Below, piece after piece: positions 1 to 10,688 of a stretch of 64,000 bases of DNA. The position numbers were made by a program, and so were the translations under genes. The notes below the pieces were generated by a model. It saw only the letters and a program-made list of their open reading frames with translations, was not told the DNA's origin and ran no database searches. How positions within the stretch are numbered: the stretch's first letter is position 1; every line of letters begins with the position of its first letter. Source of the stretch: Rhynchopus sp. YZ270_cl-10 (lineage: Eukaryota > Euglenozoa > Diplonemea > Diplonemida > Diplonemidae); assembly GCA_964035575.1 (NCBI GenBank), contig OZ037909.1, positions 496,001-560,000 on the forward strand, given 5' to 3'.

Positions 1-151
1 CCAAAAAAGACCCCTGACAAACCAAAATGTTCTTTAAAAAATACCGATCGGTTTAATTTTTCCCTTGATTGTTTTGTGATGTTGCACATTTTTATTTTTC
101 CCAAAGCGGAAGAAAAATAATTCCCCCCCAAAAAAACCCCCCCACCCCACC

Positions 152-1596
152 CTAGAGGTGAAACCTCCTGCGCGATTTGTCCATCTCCTTCTTCTTGCGG
201 AACCACTCGTACTCCCCAAACCTTGGATTGAAGAGGCCTGCCTGCAGCGATCGCAGACGCAGTGTGAAGCGTGGCCCTATCTCCTGCATACGAACCGCTT
301 CCGTCGACTCGTACATGTACCTGAACGCCCTCACAAAGATGAAGTCACGGTGGTTGTGGAACGTCGCCACGGCACGCCCTGTTTTGAAGAGAAAATAGTG
401 ATTGTGTTTGAAAAGTGCAAAAAAAAATTGAAACAGCTTCTGTGTTTTGAATCAGTTCGTTATTATTTGCTGATGCTGTAAGAAAGTTGGCATGCTTAAC
501 AATAAAGATCGGTGTGAAAGGATTTGGCAAAGATAGTGTTGATGATAAAGTGAATAACGTTGCATACCCTGTTCGTCCTTGATCTGAGGGAACATAGCCT
601 GGAACTGACGTGACACACGCTTCCCGAGACGTGTCGAGAACCCCTTCATGACAAGCTCGGGGAAATGCTCTGAACGCACACCCGCGTCCGGGATTTCACT
701 GTGGAACTTTGTGTTGGAAATGCGGTACCAATGGGTGGGGCCTTGCGGGAGATGGGTGATGATCATCGAGTCTGTAGGAAAAAAGAAGAAAAAATGAACG
801 CATTTCCCCAAAAATACAAACCGCTCCTAAAAACCTCACCAAAACAACAAAATATAAATTTCACACAGTGGACACCTTCCAAGGAACCAGGGGAGAAGCT
901 TCGTCCACACCCCAATCGCCTCTTTTAGACCAGACAAAACGCAACAAAAAAGCCCTTCATTTACATACATGGATGCGACTTCTGCCCACCTCCGCTGTCA
1001 CCTACGATCATGACATCTGTGTAGCCTCGGTTGACTGCGTATTGGGTGATTTGCTTGACTGCGTAGCCTCGACGTTCGAAGTAGTGGCAGTTTGGGAAGA
1101 ACTTGACAAGCTCGTCCATGAACTTCCTGGTACGTGCGCAGGGGTCGATCTGTGTTGTGAGGAGGAGCTGCGGGGGGACGCCCTCATGGTAGTGGTCGAG
1201 GTACTCATCGTCCGCTTCGTCGGCAACCATCTCCTCGTCGTCGCTCTGCACAAAGGCGTCATCTGCCTCACGCATGTTGTCCGTTGTCTTCGGGATGAGC
1301 TTCGGCACCGCCTCCTCACCGTGCTCCTCACGCAGCTTCTTCCGCTGTTCTCGCCGAGCTAACTTCCGCACAGCGCGCTCCACCTTGAACTTCTGAAACG
1401 CCTCGACACGTGCTCGCCGGTTGGTTTTCTTGGTCCGCTCATCCAATGTCTGCGTCGGCGGTGCGATCTCATCCTCCGCAGCATCAATCTTCTTCCTCAA
1501 AATCCCAATCCTGCCCCGCTTCGGCGCGTCCTTCTTCTCCCCTCCCTCCACCCCCGCCTTCTTCGGGCCTTTTCGTCTTACCATTCGTTTCCCCAT
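152..1596 (-). CDS. RPF1: Ribosome production factor 1 (Brix domain protein), three exons
   Basis: Nucleolar factor for 60S subunit assembly; in yeast the family acts in 27S pre-rRNA processing. I read exons at 1596-969, 771-568 and 378-152 (phase 1 at both joins), giving 352 aa, close to the usual length of about 350. The N-terminal 130 residues are basic and acidic tail. The Brix domain starts at [12 protein letters not shown] and continues through [46 protein letters not shown] and [11 protein letters not shown], ending in [19 protein letters not shown]. All of these match the family pattern in order, including the second-join segment [13 protein letters not shown]. Both introns begin GTATG and end CAG. 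The start is the Met of [10 protein letters not shown]; an in-frame Met 57 bases upstream is less likely because that stretch is AT-rich. Orthology is secure, exon ends nearly so. Confidence 0.93.
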
Positions 1597-1758
1597 TTTT
1601 GGTGTCTTTATTAATAGTTTGTGTACTGATGTGAAGTTGGTTGAAGTTGACAAAACATAAAAATATACAAAATATCAAAACGTCGCAAGTAGGAAAACTC
1701 TAGGGGAAAAAAACGTTGTTTAGTATAGTGAGCTCACCCTCTAATCTGATGCGCCCTA

Positions 1759-2684
1759 CAGTCCAACCTCTATTTTATAGATTTCTAATTTATAGAATGG
1801 CCAAAAATGGCCAAAAACTAATTAATTAATCTACAAATTACAAATCTACAAATTGCGATTCTATAAATTATAGATGGGTGACCTAGCCCCTACCGTTCCT
1901 ACCGCCACCACTCATAATCTCTACAGTTTACCCACGTTCACCTTCACTCATAAAATGTCCCTGCCCACTCTGTTCATTGAGAACGCGGAACAACAGGAGG
2001 AGTCGAACATCATTGCGCAAGCAGAGGAGCAACACGAGGGCGGTCCGCACGATTCCCCTTATCGACGTCATCGAGCAAGGGAAGAAGTGGTGGAAGGAGC
2101 TGGAGGTGCTCCGAGGCTCCGACCCCCGGTTGGTGCTGAACGTCGACGAGTTTTTTTTTGTAAAACTCGAAGACACCCACAAATGGTCTTGGCACAAGTC
2201 CAAGGTCGGGCAGAAACAGCATATTGCTGTTAAAGACGACAAGCTGGGCTTCACGTGCTCAGCCTTGTCGTCGCTCAGTGGCGACCTCATCGCCCTCCAG
2301 ACGATCTGGAAGGGCGAGACCTCGGCAGTCCACGCCCGCGTGGACCATGAAGACGAACACCCGCGCATCTGGCAAATGCACCAACCCAACAGCCACTTCC
2401 AGAATACCGAAAACGTGGGGACAATTTATGAAAAAATTTGTCGCTGTGATGGGGCCCATCCGCGAAAAGGTAATCCAGGAGAAGAGCCAGAGTTCGAGTG
2501 CACCCCATCCTCCTCACACCACATCCTACAGAAAAAATACAAAATACCTTACCATACCTTACCATACCATACCATCAAAAATTAATTAATTATTTTCCCC
2601 TCTCAAAAAATTCCTAAAAGAAATTATTTATTCTATAAATTATAATTCTATGAATTAAAATGCTATAATTTAGAGTTAGGACTG
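1759..2684. mobile_element. Pogo/Tigger-like DNA transposon remnant with TIRs and TA target duplication
   Basis: The left end CAGTCCAACCTCTATTTTAT and the inverted right end CAGTCCTAACTCTAAATTAT form imperfect terminal inverted repeats, flanked on both sides by TA (1757-1758 and 2685-2686). TA duplication with CAGTC-type ends is the signature of the Tc1/mariner superfamily, pogo/Tigger branch. At 926 bp the element is about half the length of an autonomous copy, and it holds only part of a transposase. The ends are further bordered by AT-rich repeats of the form ATTCTATAAATTATA. It sits between RPF1 and the VOC gene. Confidence 0.8.
1977..2585 (+). pseudogene. DDE transposase fragment (pogo/Tigger type)
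   Basis: An open plus-strand frame inside the TIR element. It contains LVLNVDEFFF, resembling the first catalytic Asp block of DDE endonucleases (xNxDE), followed by KLGFTCSALSSLSGDLIALQ and IWKGETSAVHAR, which resemble the strand after the first Asp in Tigger-type enzymes (LPLQ..WKGKT). The DNA-binding N-terminus and the later D and D/E blocks are missing, so this is not a working enzyme. It is one of only two recognisable plus-strand coding remnants in the window, and both are debris rather than genes. Family assignment rests on these short motifs plus the TIR and TA context. Confidence 0.6.
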
Positions 2685-2872
2685 TACTCCCGCTTCCACA
2701 CATTTAGATGAATGGGAATCATTAGAGAACGCAGGTTCAGGTCAATCAAGTCTGCGTAATGTAGGTTGAATTAGATTCATATACTTTCAGTTCACAGAAT
2801 TGAAAGTATTTGAGAGGGTTGAAAACACCATTTTGAGAACCACCCCCTTCCCACACCCCATGCACTCTGAAA

Positions 2873-3400
2873 TCATTCAAATCTCACAGGGTTGTCCCTT
2901 TCTACCCACCCAGTAAATTCAATTTCATTTCCGTCCGGGTCTGTTACGAAGAGGGAGAGTTGCAGGCCGTAGTCCTGCACATCAATGTCGAGGGGCTGTT
3001 GTGGGTGCGCTCTGTGTGCGAGGAGGAGCTGCGGGAGGGTGCTGTGAAGGCGGCGGATTTCTTCGTGGGAGACGCGGAACGCGACGTGGCCCTTTTGCTC
3101 GCGGGAGCCACGGAGAGGGGATTCTCCTGCGGGAAGCTTGAGAAGCGCGATTTTCGCGTCGCCCGTACCACTGCTTACCATCGCCAAATTCTCATCACAG
3201 AAATCCGGATCCCCCTCCAAAAACGGCTCCATCCCCGCGACCGCAGCATACCACGTTTTGCTCACTGCAATATCCCGTACCGGAAGGGCAACATGGTCGA
3301 TGCACTGTATCTTTGCTCCGCAAAAGCGGGCAGCCGCAGAGAGGGGGGTAAAGTACTTTCCCGCTCTCCCTTTCACCCCACGAAGAACGCAGGTTAACAT
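2873..3400 (-). CDS. Glyoxalase / VOC-superfamily protein
   Basis: A single-exon 175-aa protein. After about 30 residues that are basic and hydroxylated (possible organelle-targeting presequence: MLTCVLRGVKGRAGKYF) comes a vicinal-oxygen-chelate fold: CIDHVALPVRD with the metal-ligand-type His at residue 36, then SKTWYAAVAGMEPF, GHVAFRV in the middle, and near the end FVTDPDGNEIEFTGW with the Glu of the second metal position at about 161. The family covers glyoxalase I, extradiol dioxygenases and fosfomycin-resistance-type enzymes; one VOC module (about 130 aa) is present, so it would act as a dimer. Substrate cannot be told from sequence. No introns seen. Confidence 0.8.
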   Translation of the reverse strand: MLTCVLRGVKGRAGKYFTPLSAAARFCGAKIQCIDHVALPVRDIAVSKTWYAAVAGMEPFLEGDPDFCDENLAMVSSGTGDAKIALLKLPAGESPLRGSREQKGHVAFRVSHEEIRRLHSTLPQLLLAHRAHPQQPLDIDVQDYGLQLSLFVTDPDGNEIEFTGWVERDNPVRFE

Positions 3401-4431
3401 TTGGAGAAAAAAAAAAGCGTTCTTCGTTCTAGGAGAAGGGGTAGAGAGGTAAAAGAGAAAGGGGGGAATGGAGTGGTTTTGAAAATAAAATATAAATTAT
3501 TCCGCATCGTCGTTTGGATGAAAAACAGAGACAAAAGGGGTTTGGGGTGAAGAGTTTAATTCTTGAACGCAACCTCACACTCAGTCACACCACAGGTTTG
3601 TATCAAGGTGTGAATCTAAGTGTTTTATGTTTAATGGGAAGATGCATATCTAGGTCTTGTGTCATTGTTATACACAGCAAGACCCCTGACTATATGGGTT
3701 CGTCCCAGCCTGGAGTAATCAGGGAAATGTAGAGTGTGGGGGGAAGAGGAGAGGACCGTTTTTTTCTTCCTTTGTGAGTATTGGGAGTATTGGGAGTAAT
3801 GGGGGAAGAGAGGTCAGATGCAAAAAAAAATTGACTTGAAATACAAAGTACTCTCGTGATAGTGTACCTTGGTATGACCGGTACACCGGGTGGACAAAAG
3901 AAAAAGACTGGAAAGCCATTTTTTTTATTGAGCGTTGAGAAAAAGAAGGAAAAGAGAGACAGAGAAAATAGATTTCCAGAATGAAATCCTGTTGGGAATG
4001 TGCTGAAAAACACACACGCAAAAAGCCCTGCTACTTTCTCCTTTTTTCCTCGATATTTTTTTGTTTTTTGATAGTCTGTTTTAGCTAGAGATCCGACAGT
4101 CTTCAAAAAACACTTTTTTTTTACTTCATCGCCTACCCGAGGTACATCACATCATACTGCACTCCTGAACGCATGCATTCCTATCAAAGGGGACACTTCA
4201 TCAGCACAAGACCCTCCGCCTTACCTTACGTAACAGAAGAGTTAACACCACTGTCGCTATTATCATTAGTGAGCTTTTGCGCTTTGGTTGTCTTTTCAAA
4301 AAAAACCAAAACCTTGACCGGTCAACCAAACCCTCAGCGACATAGCTTCTACCAGCTAAAGGAGGTATCATTCGGTGGACTGCCCCCTTCTTTTGCTCTG
4401 CAAAATGTTCGTCAGAACACGCTGGATGTTG
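3401..4431. other. AT-rich spacer
   Basis: Downstream spacer of the unresolved island and upstream of the VOC gene. It holds one hairpin repeat copy (3831-3870) and poly-T/poly-A runs. Open frames here are short, low in complexity and unconvincing. I see no gene. Confidence 0.5.
3831..3870 (+). repeat. Short interspersed repeat, family R5
   Basis: Matches the R5 pattern: TTGACTTGAAATACAAAG, then a CTCTCGTG core, then AGTGTACC. It is followed by GACCGGTACACCGGGTGGAC, and a similar trailer follows the R5 copy at 27.8 kb. Confidence 0.7.
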
Positions 4432-5200
4432 TTATGAGGCGGTAATAGTTGACTTGCGAGACTTTGCGGCGGTTGAGGACTTGCGTGGCTCTGTAGGGGC
4501 TTTGCCGTCCTTTGCGTTCTTGTCATCGTCCTCTTCAAGAGGCTTGTTGCGACGGAATGTGGCACTGTGAATACCCTCACGCCCTGCCTTGTGAAGCACC
4601 CTAGCTGCATCTACTACCACACGTGACGATAGGGTGGGACGTCTTCCTCTGTGGTTGCAGATTTTGAAAAGAATGCTTTGAAAAAAAATATAAATTCTGA
4701 GAGATAATAATTATTCCCTAATTTTTTCTGTGAGGAGACCAAAACGGTAATGAAGCTTGCGAAATGATAGTGCGAGTTTCCCCCTACCTGTTTTTTCTTT
4801 CTTTCAATCATGTCGGATATCACGCCTCCGACGACCCCGCCGAGTGAGGAGCCAAGCCCTGCGACTTCGCCGGCTACGCCTAGCTCTATGCTATGGCCAA
4901 GAAGACGAAGCACCAGCTGCTTCGTCTGATTGCGAAACTATGTAGCGATATACGCGGAAAAATGAAACAAGAGCCAGGGTGTCAACAAGCAGCAATCGCA
5001 GGGTGTCCACAACAACAAGAGGAGGCGGAGGAGCAAGAGCAGGATGTCCCGGTATCACGTGTGATACAGTTTTCATGGATAGACCTGAAAAGGGGCAGCA
5101 CACAGGTGGTTCCGTGTCTTGTTTTTCCACAGAACCGACACGTGTGGCGTGTCTCCCAAACAACAAAAAAGCAAATGAATAAAAAATGTTGAAAGGAAAA
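4432..5200. other. Unresolved GC-rich island, probably part of a gene
   Basis: This stretch has gene-like base composition but no frame I can complete. On the minus strand 4432-4638 encodes a charged C-terminus (VVVDAARVLHKAGREG, then a Lys/Glu/Asp-rich tail ending KSRKSTITAS); a CAG acceptor lies just upstream, but it needs a two-base phase that I could not match to an upstream exon. On the minus strand 4913-4792 encodes a Gly/Val-rich segment (LGSSLGGVVGGVISDMIERK). On the plus strand 4810 starts MSDITPPTTPPSEEPSPATS and 4893 starts MAKKTKHQLLRLIAK. At most one of these overlapping readings is real. No family recognised. Confidence 0.3.
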
Positions 5201-5320
5201 AGGAAGAACAAAACAGTGTGGTTTACAACAAGGACTATAAAATCACCATCACCCTATCAATAGTTTAACCCCAACAAAACATTCATCTTATAAGTTTTCT
5301 TGTCTCATCTTTATTTACCA

Positions 5321-7264
5321 CTATCCGCTGGTACACGCTGGGTTTGAACAAAATAAGTTTTTTCTTTTTTTCAAAAAAGAAAAAGACTTGGTTGTATTGG
5401 TGTTTATTTTATACCTAGGCTGCTGCAGGATGCTGACTTCTTCCTGTGGGACCTCCTCTTCAGCGAGCTGTGCGCGGTCTTCATAGCTTGCAGACTTCGA
5501 TGACACGATAGGGCCTATCCGTGGTACAAACTCCATGAGCCCATGGAACTCCGAGTTGGACCCCTTCACCATCTCTTCAGCGGCATAACGAGGGGGCGCG
5601 ATGAACCCGAAGTAGTGGTCATACAGCTTCCGCTCCGCCAGGGAACGCGGCTTCCCATTCGCACCAAACTTCGCAAGCCTTTTGTTCACCTTCTCACGGT
5701 CGGACTGCGGCAACACGAAACACCCAGCACCTCCCCCTCCCCCTCCCCCCTCCACACCACCCCGCTCCGTCTTCTTCGGAAAACTTCCCCTCTTATTCGG
5801 CCGAGGAGTTCCGGTTGGTGGGTGAGGTACCACCCGCTCTTCTGCAGCAATATTGTTAGATTGCTCGACAATACCTTCGGGGAGAGTAAAACGGTTTGAG
5901 TAGGGCACGGTAAAGGTAGGCTGCGCGGTGTCTTGCATCCATGTCTGCCATTCTTCAATCTCAAAGACTTTGGATGGGGGGTCAGCTTCTGTTTGAATGC
6001 CGAGACGGAGACGAGCTTCGTCGGCTGTCATGGGGCGAGCATGGAGGGCTTTGTATTGCGCAGCGACAGGGTGGATTACCATTCGCTTCGTGACCTTAGT
6101 GTTCAACGCGTCCTTTAAGGTGAGAGGGCCTCCGGTGGACGCGGTTTGTGGACGTTTTTTTCGTACTACTGCGGCGTTCCTCCAGCATCCGACTCCGTCA
6201 TTGGATCGTAAAATTTTTCGCACGGAAGCAGCGTTTTTCAGGGAGGGCTTCTCGGCATCGATGAGGGGGAAGTCATAAACCAGCCGGCTCTTCTTCGAAA
6301 ACAAAGCAGGGCATTGTTGCTGCCGTGCGGCAAGCGTTTCGCGTACCCGATCATGATGTCGTTGCTTGCGGAGTGCAGGGTGGTTGGAACGTTCTTTGAA
6401 GGCGCGTTTTTGGTTTTGTTCTCCTTGTTGCTGAACCTCCTCCCCAAACCCGCCTTGGGTCACCCATTTTTTAATGCCAGCTTGCTCCTTTTCTAGTTGC
6501 TTAGCAACGCTGCAGAGATGAACCAGATAGCGTAAGGACGCAACATTGTCTGTAGGGCAGGCAGCATTGCGCTCCCCTGCCAACTGTTTTGTCAGCTTTG
6601 AGGTCGTAGAGAAGAGAGCAATGAAGCGTTCCTTTTGTTGAATTTGGTCCGCGATTTTATCGGATTTGACCCCCCCGCTGTCGAGGTCTTCTGCGAGAGA
6701 CGCCGCATCCTTTCGACTCCATCCTGTGGAAAGGCAGATTCTGAGGACATCGCTTTTCTTTAATAGCTTGCCTCCACGGCCTCCGGTGTTGTTGTCTTCC
6801 AGTAACCGTTTGAATTCATCGAAGGAAACACCGTCGGTGTGTTCGTCGTCGTCGGGGTCGGCAATTTCAGAGTCGATTTGGATGCCGAAGGCTTCGCCCA
6901 AAGCGGCTAGGTTTTTGCGCTGTATGTGTTTGCCTGCAGCAGTGTCGCCACCAAGGGCACTGAAGGATTCGGAGAGTGCAAGAGATTCATTTGCAGTCTG
7001 CGCAACAAACCTCTGTTTTTCCTCTTCAATAGCAGTAAGGAAGGTGTCCAACGTAATAGGCGCGCCTTCAGCGATGAAGTGCTTGGCATAGTCTGCAGGG
7101 GATCCGAGGGGTTGGACCTTGCAAAGGCGGATGGCGGCTTGAAGGGCGACAGGGGAGTCGATTTCGCGTTTCGCAGCAACAATTGCCTCCCATGCGCGCA
7201 CCACTACTGCGCGTTCGTCGCGAGTGATATGTACAACCTGCGGAGGTTTGTTTCTCAGATCCAT
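5321..7264 (-). CDS. Uncharacterised 647-aa protein with an EF-hand-like motif
   Basis: A long uninterrupted frame starting MDLRNKPPQVVHITRDER. Around residues 131-155, DSEIADPDDDEHTDGVSFDE followed by FKRLL has the look of a calcium-binding EF-hand loop and exit helix (acidic loop, G-x-S-F-x-E-F), preceded by a helix with AALGEAFGI. The rest is charged and mixed: a Gln/Lys-rich helix region (about 260-320), a basic middle with VRKKRPQTAST, an ARPMTADEARLRLG segment, a Gly run of eight, then NKRLAKFGANGKPRSLAERK. No catalytic domain recognised. The last 25 residues look like read-through: a GTATA lies at QPR/YK and could be a donor to a short missing last exon. Start chosen as the first Met after AT-rich sequence. 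Confidence 0.7.
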   Translation of the reverse strand: MDLRNKPPQVVHITRDERAVVVRAWEAIVAAKREIDSPVALQAAIRLCKVQPLGSPADYAKHFIAEGAPITLDTFLTAIEEEKQRFVAQTANESLALSESFSALGGDTAAGKHIQRKNLAALGEAFGIQIDSEIADPDDDEHTDGVSFDEFKRLLEDNNTGGRGGKLLKKSDVLRICLSTGWSRKDAASLAEDLDSGGVKSDKIADQIQQKERFIALFSTTSKLTKQLAGERNAACPTDNVASLRYLVHLCSVAKQLEKEQAGIKKWVTQGGFGEEVQQQGEQNQKRAFKERSNHPALRKQRHHDRVRETLAARQQQCPALFSKKSRLVYDFPLIDAEKPSLKNAASVRKILRSNDGVGCWRNAAVVRKKRPQTASTGGPLTLKDALNTKVTKRMVIHPVAAQYKALHARPMTADEARLRLGIQTEADPPSKVFEIEEWQTWMQDTAQPTFTVPYSNRFTLPEGIVEQSNNIAAEERVVPHPPTGTPRPNKRGSFPKKTERGGVEGGGGGGGAGCFVLPQSDREKVNKRLAKFGANGKPRSLAERKLYDHYFGFIAPPRYAAEEMVKGSNSEFHGLMEFVPRIGPIVSSKSASYEDRAQLAEEEVPQEEVSILQQPRYKINTNTTKSFSFLKKRKNLFCSNPACTSG

Positions 7265-7900
7265 TCTAAAATAAAAATAAAAACCCTCTCTCAGAGCCGC
7301 ATCTTTTGGGAAATTATTTTAAAATAAAAAGAGAAGAGAGGAGAGGAGGGTCGACAAAAAGATACCTGAGGGGTTTTGTAGAGAGGGAGGGAGGGAGGAT
7401 CTGGGAGGGAAGGAAGGGAAGAACAATTTTATTAATGGAGGTGGGGGAGGGTTTTTTTCTTTTCCTTTCCCTCTTTTTTTCTTCGTGGGAATTTTTTTTT
7501 GGGTGATGGGGGGTGTGGGGGGAGGGTGAGAGGGGAAAGGGACGAGGCATTTTTTTTTTTTGGAATACTTTAAAAACTGGAAAGGGTTGCAAGAAAAAAA
7601 ATTGTATGATTTGCAGGGGAGCGTCTTGTTGCAGTGCACACATTTTTTTTTCCACTCGTTCGAATTTTTACAAAGTGAAAATATGAAAACAGTATCATAT
7701 AACTCTATCATCTAGTGCAAAGTCCTCATATTGTTCTCTAGGTTTCCCCCATTATTTTTGTAGTTTCGACAATCACTCTTTTTTTTTTGAAAAACTTGAT
7801 TATTTGCCCCCTTTTTTGCCAATTCCAGTTTTTTGTATTACCCCCCACCACTGACCCTTCGTGTACCGTCACTTTTATTTTATTTTTTCCTTTCAACATA

Positions 7901-7964
7901 AACTGTTGGCGTAGTGATTGCCGCCTCTTTGTGCTGTCACATCGCGCAATCACGTTCTACGCAC
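7901..7964 (+). repeat. Short interspersed hairpin repeat, family R2
   Basis: Starts TGTTGGCGTAGTGATTG and ends CAATCACGTTCTACGC. GCGTAG pairs with CTACGC and TGATTG with CAATCA, so this copy folds into a long hairpin although its stem differs from other R2 copies. Confidence 0.6.
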
Positions 7965-8203
7965 TGTTTATTTATTTTCCATTTTTATGTTTTCCTCATC
8001 GAAAAATCGAGAAGTTTTGCCACATCGCAAATTCCCCTCTTTTTCTTCGGGACTTCATGTCCACACTTTTCTCCACCTTCGCCACATCCGATCGCCACCG
8101 TGTCTGTCGTCCAGCTCAGAAATAAACTGGAGGGTTCTAATATTTGATAAAATTGTTGGAATAGTGTAGCTGCGATCAGTTGCCAAGCTCTCTCTCTCTA
8201 CCT

Positions 8204-8263
8204 TTGAAAAAAAAAAAATGGTTTGTATTAGTGCAGACACCCGAGAGGGTGAGCTTCCACTAT
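8204..8263 (+). repeat. Short interspersed repeat, family R1
   Basis: TTTGAAAA lead, TGTATTAGTGCAGACACCC core, GAGCTTCCACTA end, then a T run. TAGTG and CACTA at the two ends pair. Confidence 0.75.
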
Positions 8264-8883
8264 TTTTTCTTCTTCTTTTTGTTCTGCAATTCTGCGCACA
8301 AAACACCCTTCTTGGGGCACGCTGTGGGTTCTTGAAAGAAAAAAAAAATAAAATACAGGAAAGAGAAAGCTTGGCAGATCCCAAAAGCAAAACGGCCTCA
8401 TGCCTCATGGGCCATTAAAATTAAAATAAAACGAGTGGGAAAAATGTTGACTTGATGAAATGTTGTCTCAAGGGGTGCGAGATGTCTGCACATACACCTT
8501 GGTTTCCAGGTAATATCCCGCAGGAGTGTACCAGAAACTGACCCTTCTTCTAACACACATCCTAATAAAAATCCCACACACGCACAACCGGGAAAAAAAA
8601 GAGAGAAAAAAAAGTTGATCACATCCTGCATGAAGTCATTGCGGGCCCACCTCTGACTACATACGATGCCAGCCCAAGATGAAAGCAACAAAAACAAAAA
8701 CAAAAAAAAAAACAAAAAAAAAACAAAAAAAGAGAGAGAGAAACGTTTGGTAAGATAAATCCCAAGCTTCTCTTCATCACAAAGAACACCTTTTACGGGG
8801 GGGTCGCTATTTCAAACTTCAAAAGAAAAATTGTTGTACTTGGATCGCCCAAAAATATTTTTTGGGAGGTCCAAGCACGACTT

Positions 8884-8922
8884 GCAAAATGAATGTGCCT
8901 CACGTGCACACACATTTTACAA
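8884..8922 (+). repeat. Short hairpin repeat, family R4 (variant loop)
   Basis: AATGAATGTGCCTCACGTGC then ACACAC. TGTGC pairs with GCACA around a seven-base loop, here CTCACGT instead of CTCTCGT. Confidence 0.65.
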
Positions 8923-9167
8923 ATTTTAAAAAAAACTGAAATGATGTAAATCGGGCCTCACAGGTCATACATAAACACCTTTCAAAAGGGGAGGGTGGGG
9001 GGTTTTTTTTTGTGTTGCATTATAAGGGGGTGTGGGGACAACGAACCGTTCAGAGAAAAAACCCCACCGCCCACAATCTTCAAGATTTTCCTTGAGATAG
9101 AGAGAGTTGGTACATCCCGTACGATACGTTCCCCCCTACAAACACGCACGCAAAAAAGAAGAAAATA

Positions 9168-9590
9168 GTAACTCTGATAGGCAAAAGGAAATATATCCGT
9201 TTCGCTTGATCAGATCTCGACCGTTTGTTGCCTTGCACGCTTCCACATTTTTTTTTTTTTGAAAAAATTGATTGTTTCCAGCACACGCGGACTGTGTCAG
9301 TGTGTGATGGTATATGATTATTGCCTGAAGTACAGAAAATGGGAGTGTCGGTGGCGGAGCACAAAAGAGGTAAAATGAAAAACATATCGGGTGGGGTCTC
9401 TGATCTAAACTGTGCGACGAATATATTTCCCCTAACACGCCATGTTTGGCCAGGGCCTCTCCAGCGCGTCAGTTGCAAAAAAAAATAAGGTTTTTTCCGT
9501 TGATTGCTCAATTACCCTGTTGGAAGGGGTAATTGGCGACCGTATCTGAGGAACTATTTTCTCCTTTAAGCTACGCTTTTGTGGGTATCA
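9168..9590 (+). repeat. R7 repeat unit split by a ~285-bp insert
   Basis: The left part GTAACTCTGATAGGC and the right part (GTTGATTGCTCAATTACCC, GGCGACCGTATCTGAG, CTCCTTTAAGCTACG) are contiguous in the other copy at 42987-43118. Here they are separated by about 285 bp (roughly 9195-9478). AATTACCC and GGGTAATT within the right part form a hairpin. Confidence 0.65.
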
Positions 9591-9609
9591 AAAAAAAGGG
9601 GGATTTGAA

Positions 9610-9647
9610 AGATGAATGTGCCTCTCGTGCACACACACATCATCCTT
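9610..9647 (+). repeat. Short hairpin repeat, family R4
   Basis: GATGAATGTGCCTCTCGTGC followed by ACACACACATC. TGTGC/GCACA stem, CTCTCGT loop, outer GATG/CATC pairing. Confidence 0.75.
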
Positions 9648-9926
9648 AAAGAACAGGGGGGAAAGAAAAGTCTTGCGCATCGGTGCCGTACTGATTCCGT
9701 ATAGGCACGATATAAGAAAATCGGAAGCCTCTTGCTGATTCATCACCTTGAAAAAAGTGTCATTTGTCGTTCCCTCACCCCCCCCTTCTTGTAGTTGTTT
9801 GATGCGTTGACGCTTCCACACACACTAAAAATAACCTGTTGGGTGGTGGTGTTGCGGAGCACGGTTGGGGTGAGTGAACGACGTGACACTTTTCCGCTCA
9901 CAAAGTAGTGTGCGTAATAAAAAAGA

Positions 9927-9983
9927 GAAGTTGAAAGTGAACAATGCCTCACCGTTCAATCAGCGGAACACAGACACTGGTTC
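9927..9983 (+). repeat. Short interspersed repeat, family R6
   Basis: GAAGTTGAAAGTGAACAATG, then GCCTCACCG and CAGACACTGG. Same order of blocks as the R6 copies at 31.4 and 55.4 kb. Confidence 0.65.
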
Positions 9984-10020
9984 TTCCGCCAGAGAGCACT
10001 TCATTGGTAGGCACATAGAA

Positions 10021-10063
10021 AGTTGACCTTGAAATACAAAGCCCTCTCGTGACAGTGTACCTA
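10021..10063 (+). repeat. Short interspersed repeat, family R5
   Basis: TTGAAATACAAAGCCCTCTC, then GTGACAGTGTACC. A downstream GTGCTGGGTCTCGATCTGG is faintly like a tRNA T-arm. Confidence 0.75.
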
Positions 10064-10647
10064 ATAATAAAAAATGCGGTTGTGCTGGGTCTCGATCTGG
10101 ATACAATTGGACCCTCTGCACTAATGATGAGAATCCTAAAGAAAGAACACAGCATTAGGACGACTTCTGACATCAGTACAAAGAGAGAAAAATAAAGGCC
10201 AGAATAGTTCGCGACTACAATATAGGAGCATTGCTTTGACACTTTAAGAAAAAGGGCATAAAATTTTAAAAAAAAACAAAACAGACGACGCAGACAAAAA
10301 CGAGTGGAAACCCGCTAATATATTTAAAAAACCCCCCAAATAAAAAACCCCTTGAGCCTCATGCTCGAAGCTGGTATTTTCTGTTTCAACCGAAGTGCAG
10401 TTTTCCCCCCTCCTGCTGCTGTTGTTATTTTGCGCTTTATGAAAGGTTTTCTGCATTTTTTTTTGCTTTTTGTTGAAATTTTTTGACAACGTGTAGACAC
10501 CACCTGTGTGAACTCCACGCAAGTTTTTTTTTTCCCCCTGTTTTTTTTTTTTTAAATTTCAGTGTGTTGGAAGAGCGTAGTTTGCCACCTAGACAAAAAA
10601 AAGTACCACCGTCCTTTTTATTCAGTGTTGCACTAAGTTAAGAAAAA

Positions 10648-10688
10648 GTTTATAAGATGAACCCAAGCCTCTCGTGCTTAGTCACCCA
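10648..10688 (+). repeat. Short hairpin repeat, family R3
   Basis: AGTTTATAAGATGAACCC, then AAGC-CTCTCGT-GCTT hairpin, then AGTCACC. Confidence 0.75.

Noticed and set aside
3514-4106. Small genes in the VOC-upstream spacer
   Set aside because: AT-rich low-complexity frames that include the R5 repeat; no plausible start or domain.
4432-4620. Histone-like tail
   Set aside because: The Lys/Ala/Thr-rich end is suggestive, but there is no histone fold or H1 winged-helix signature before it.
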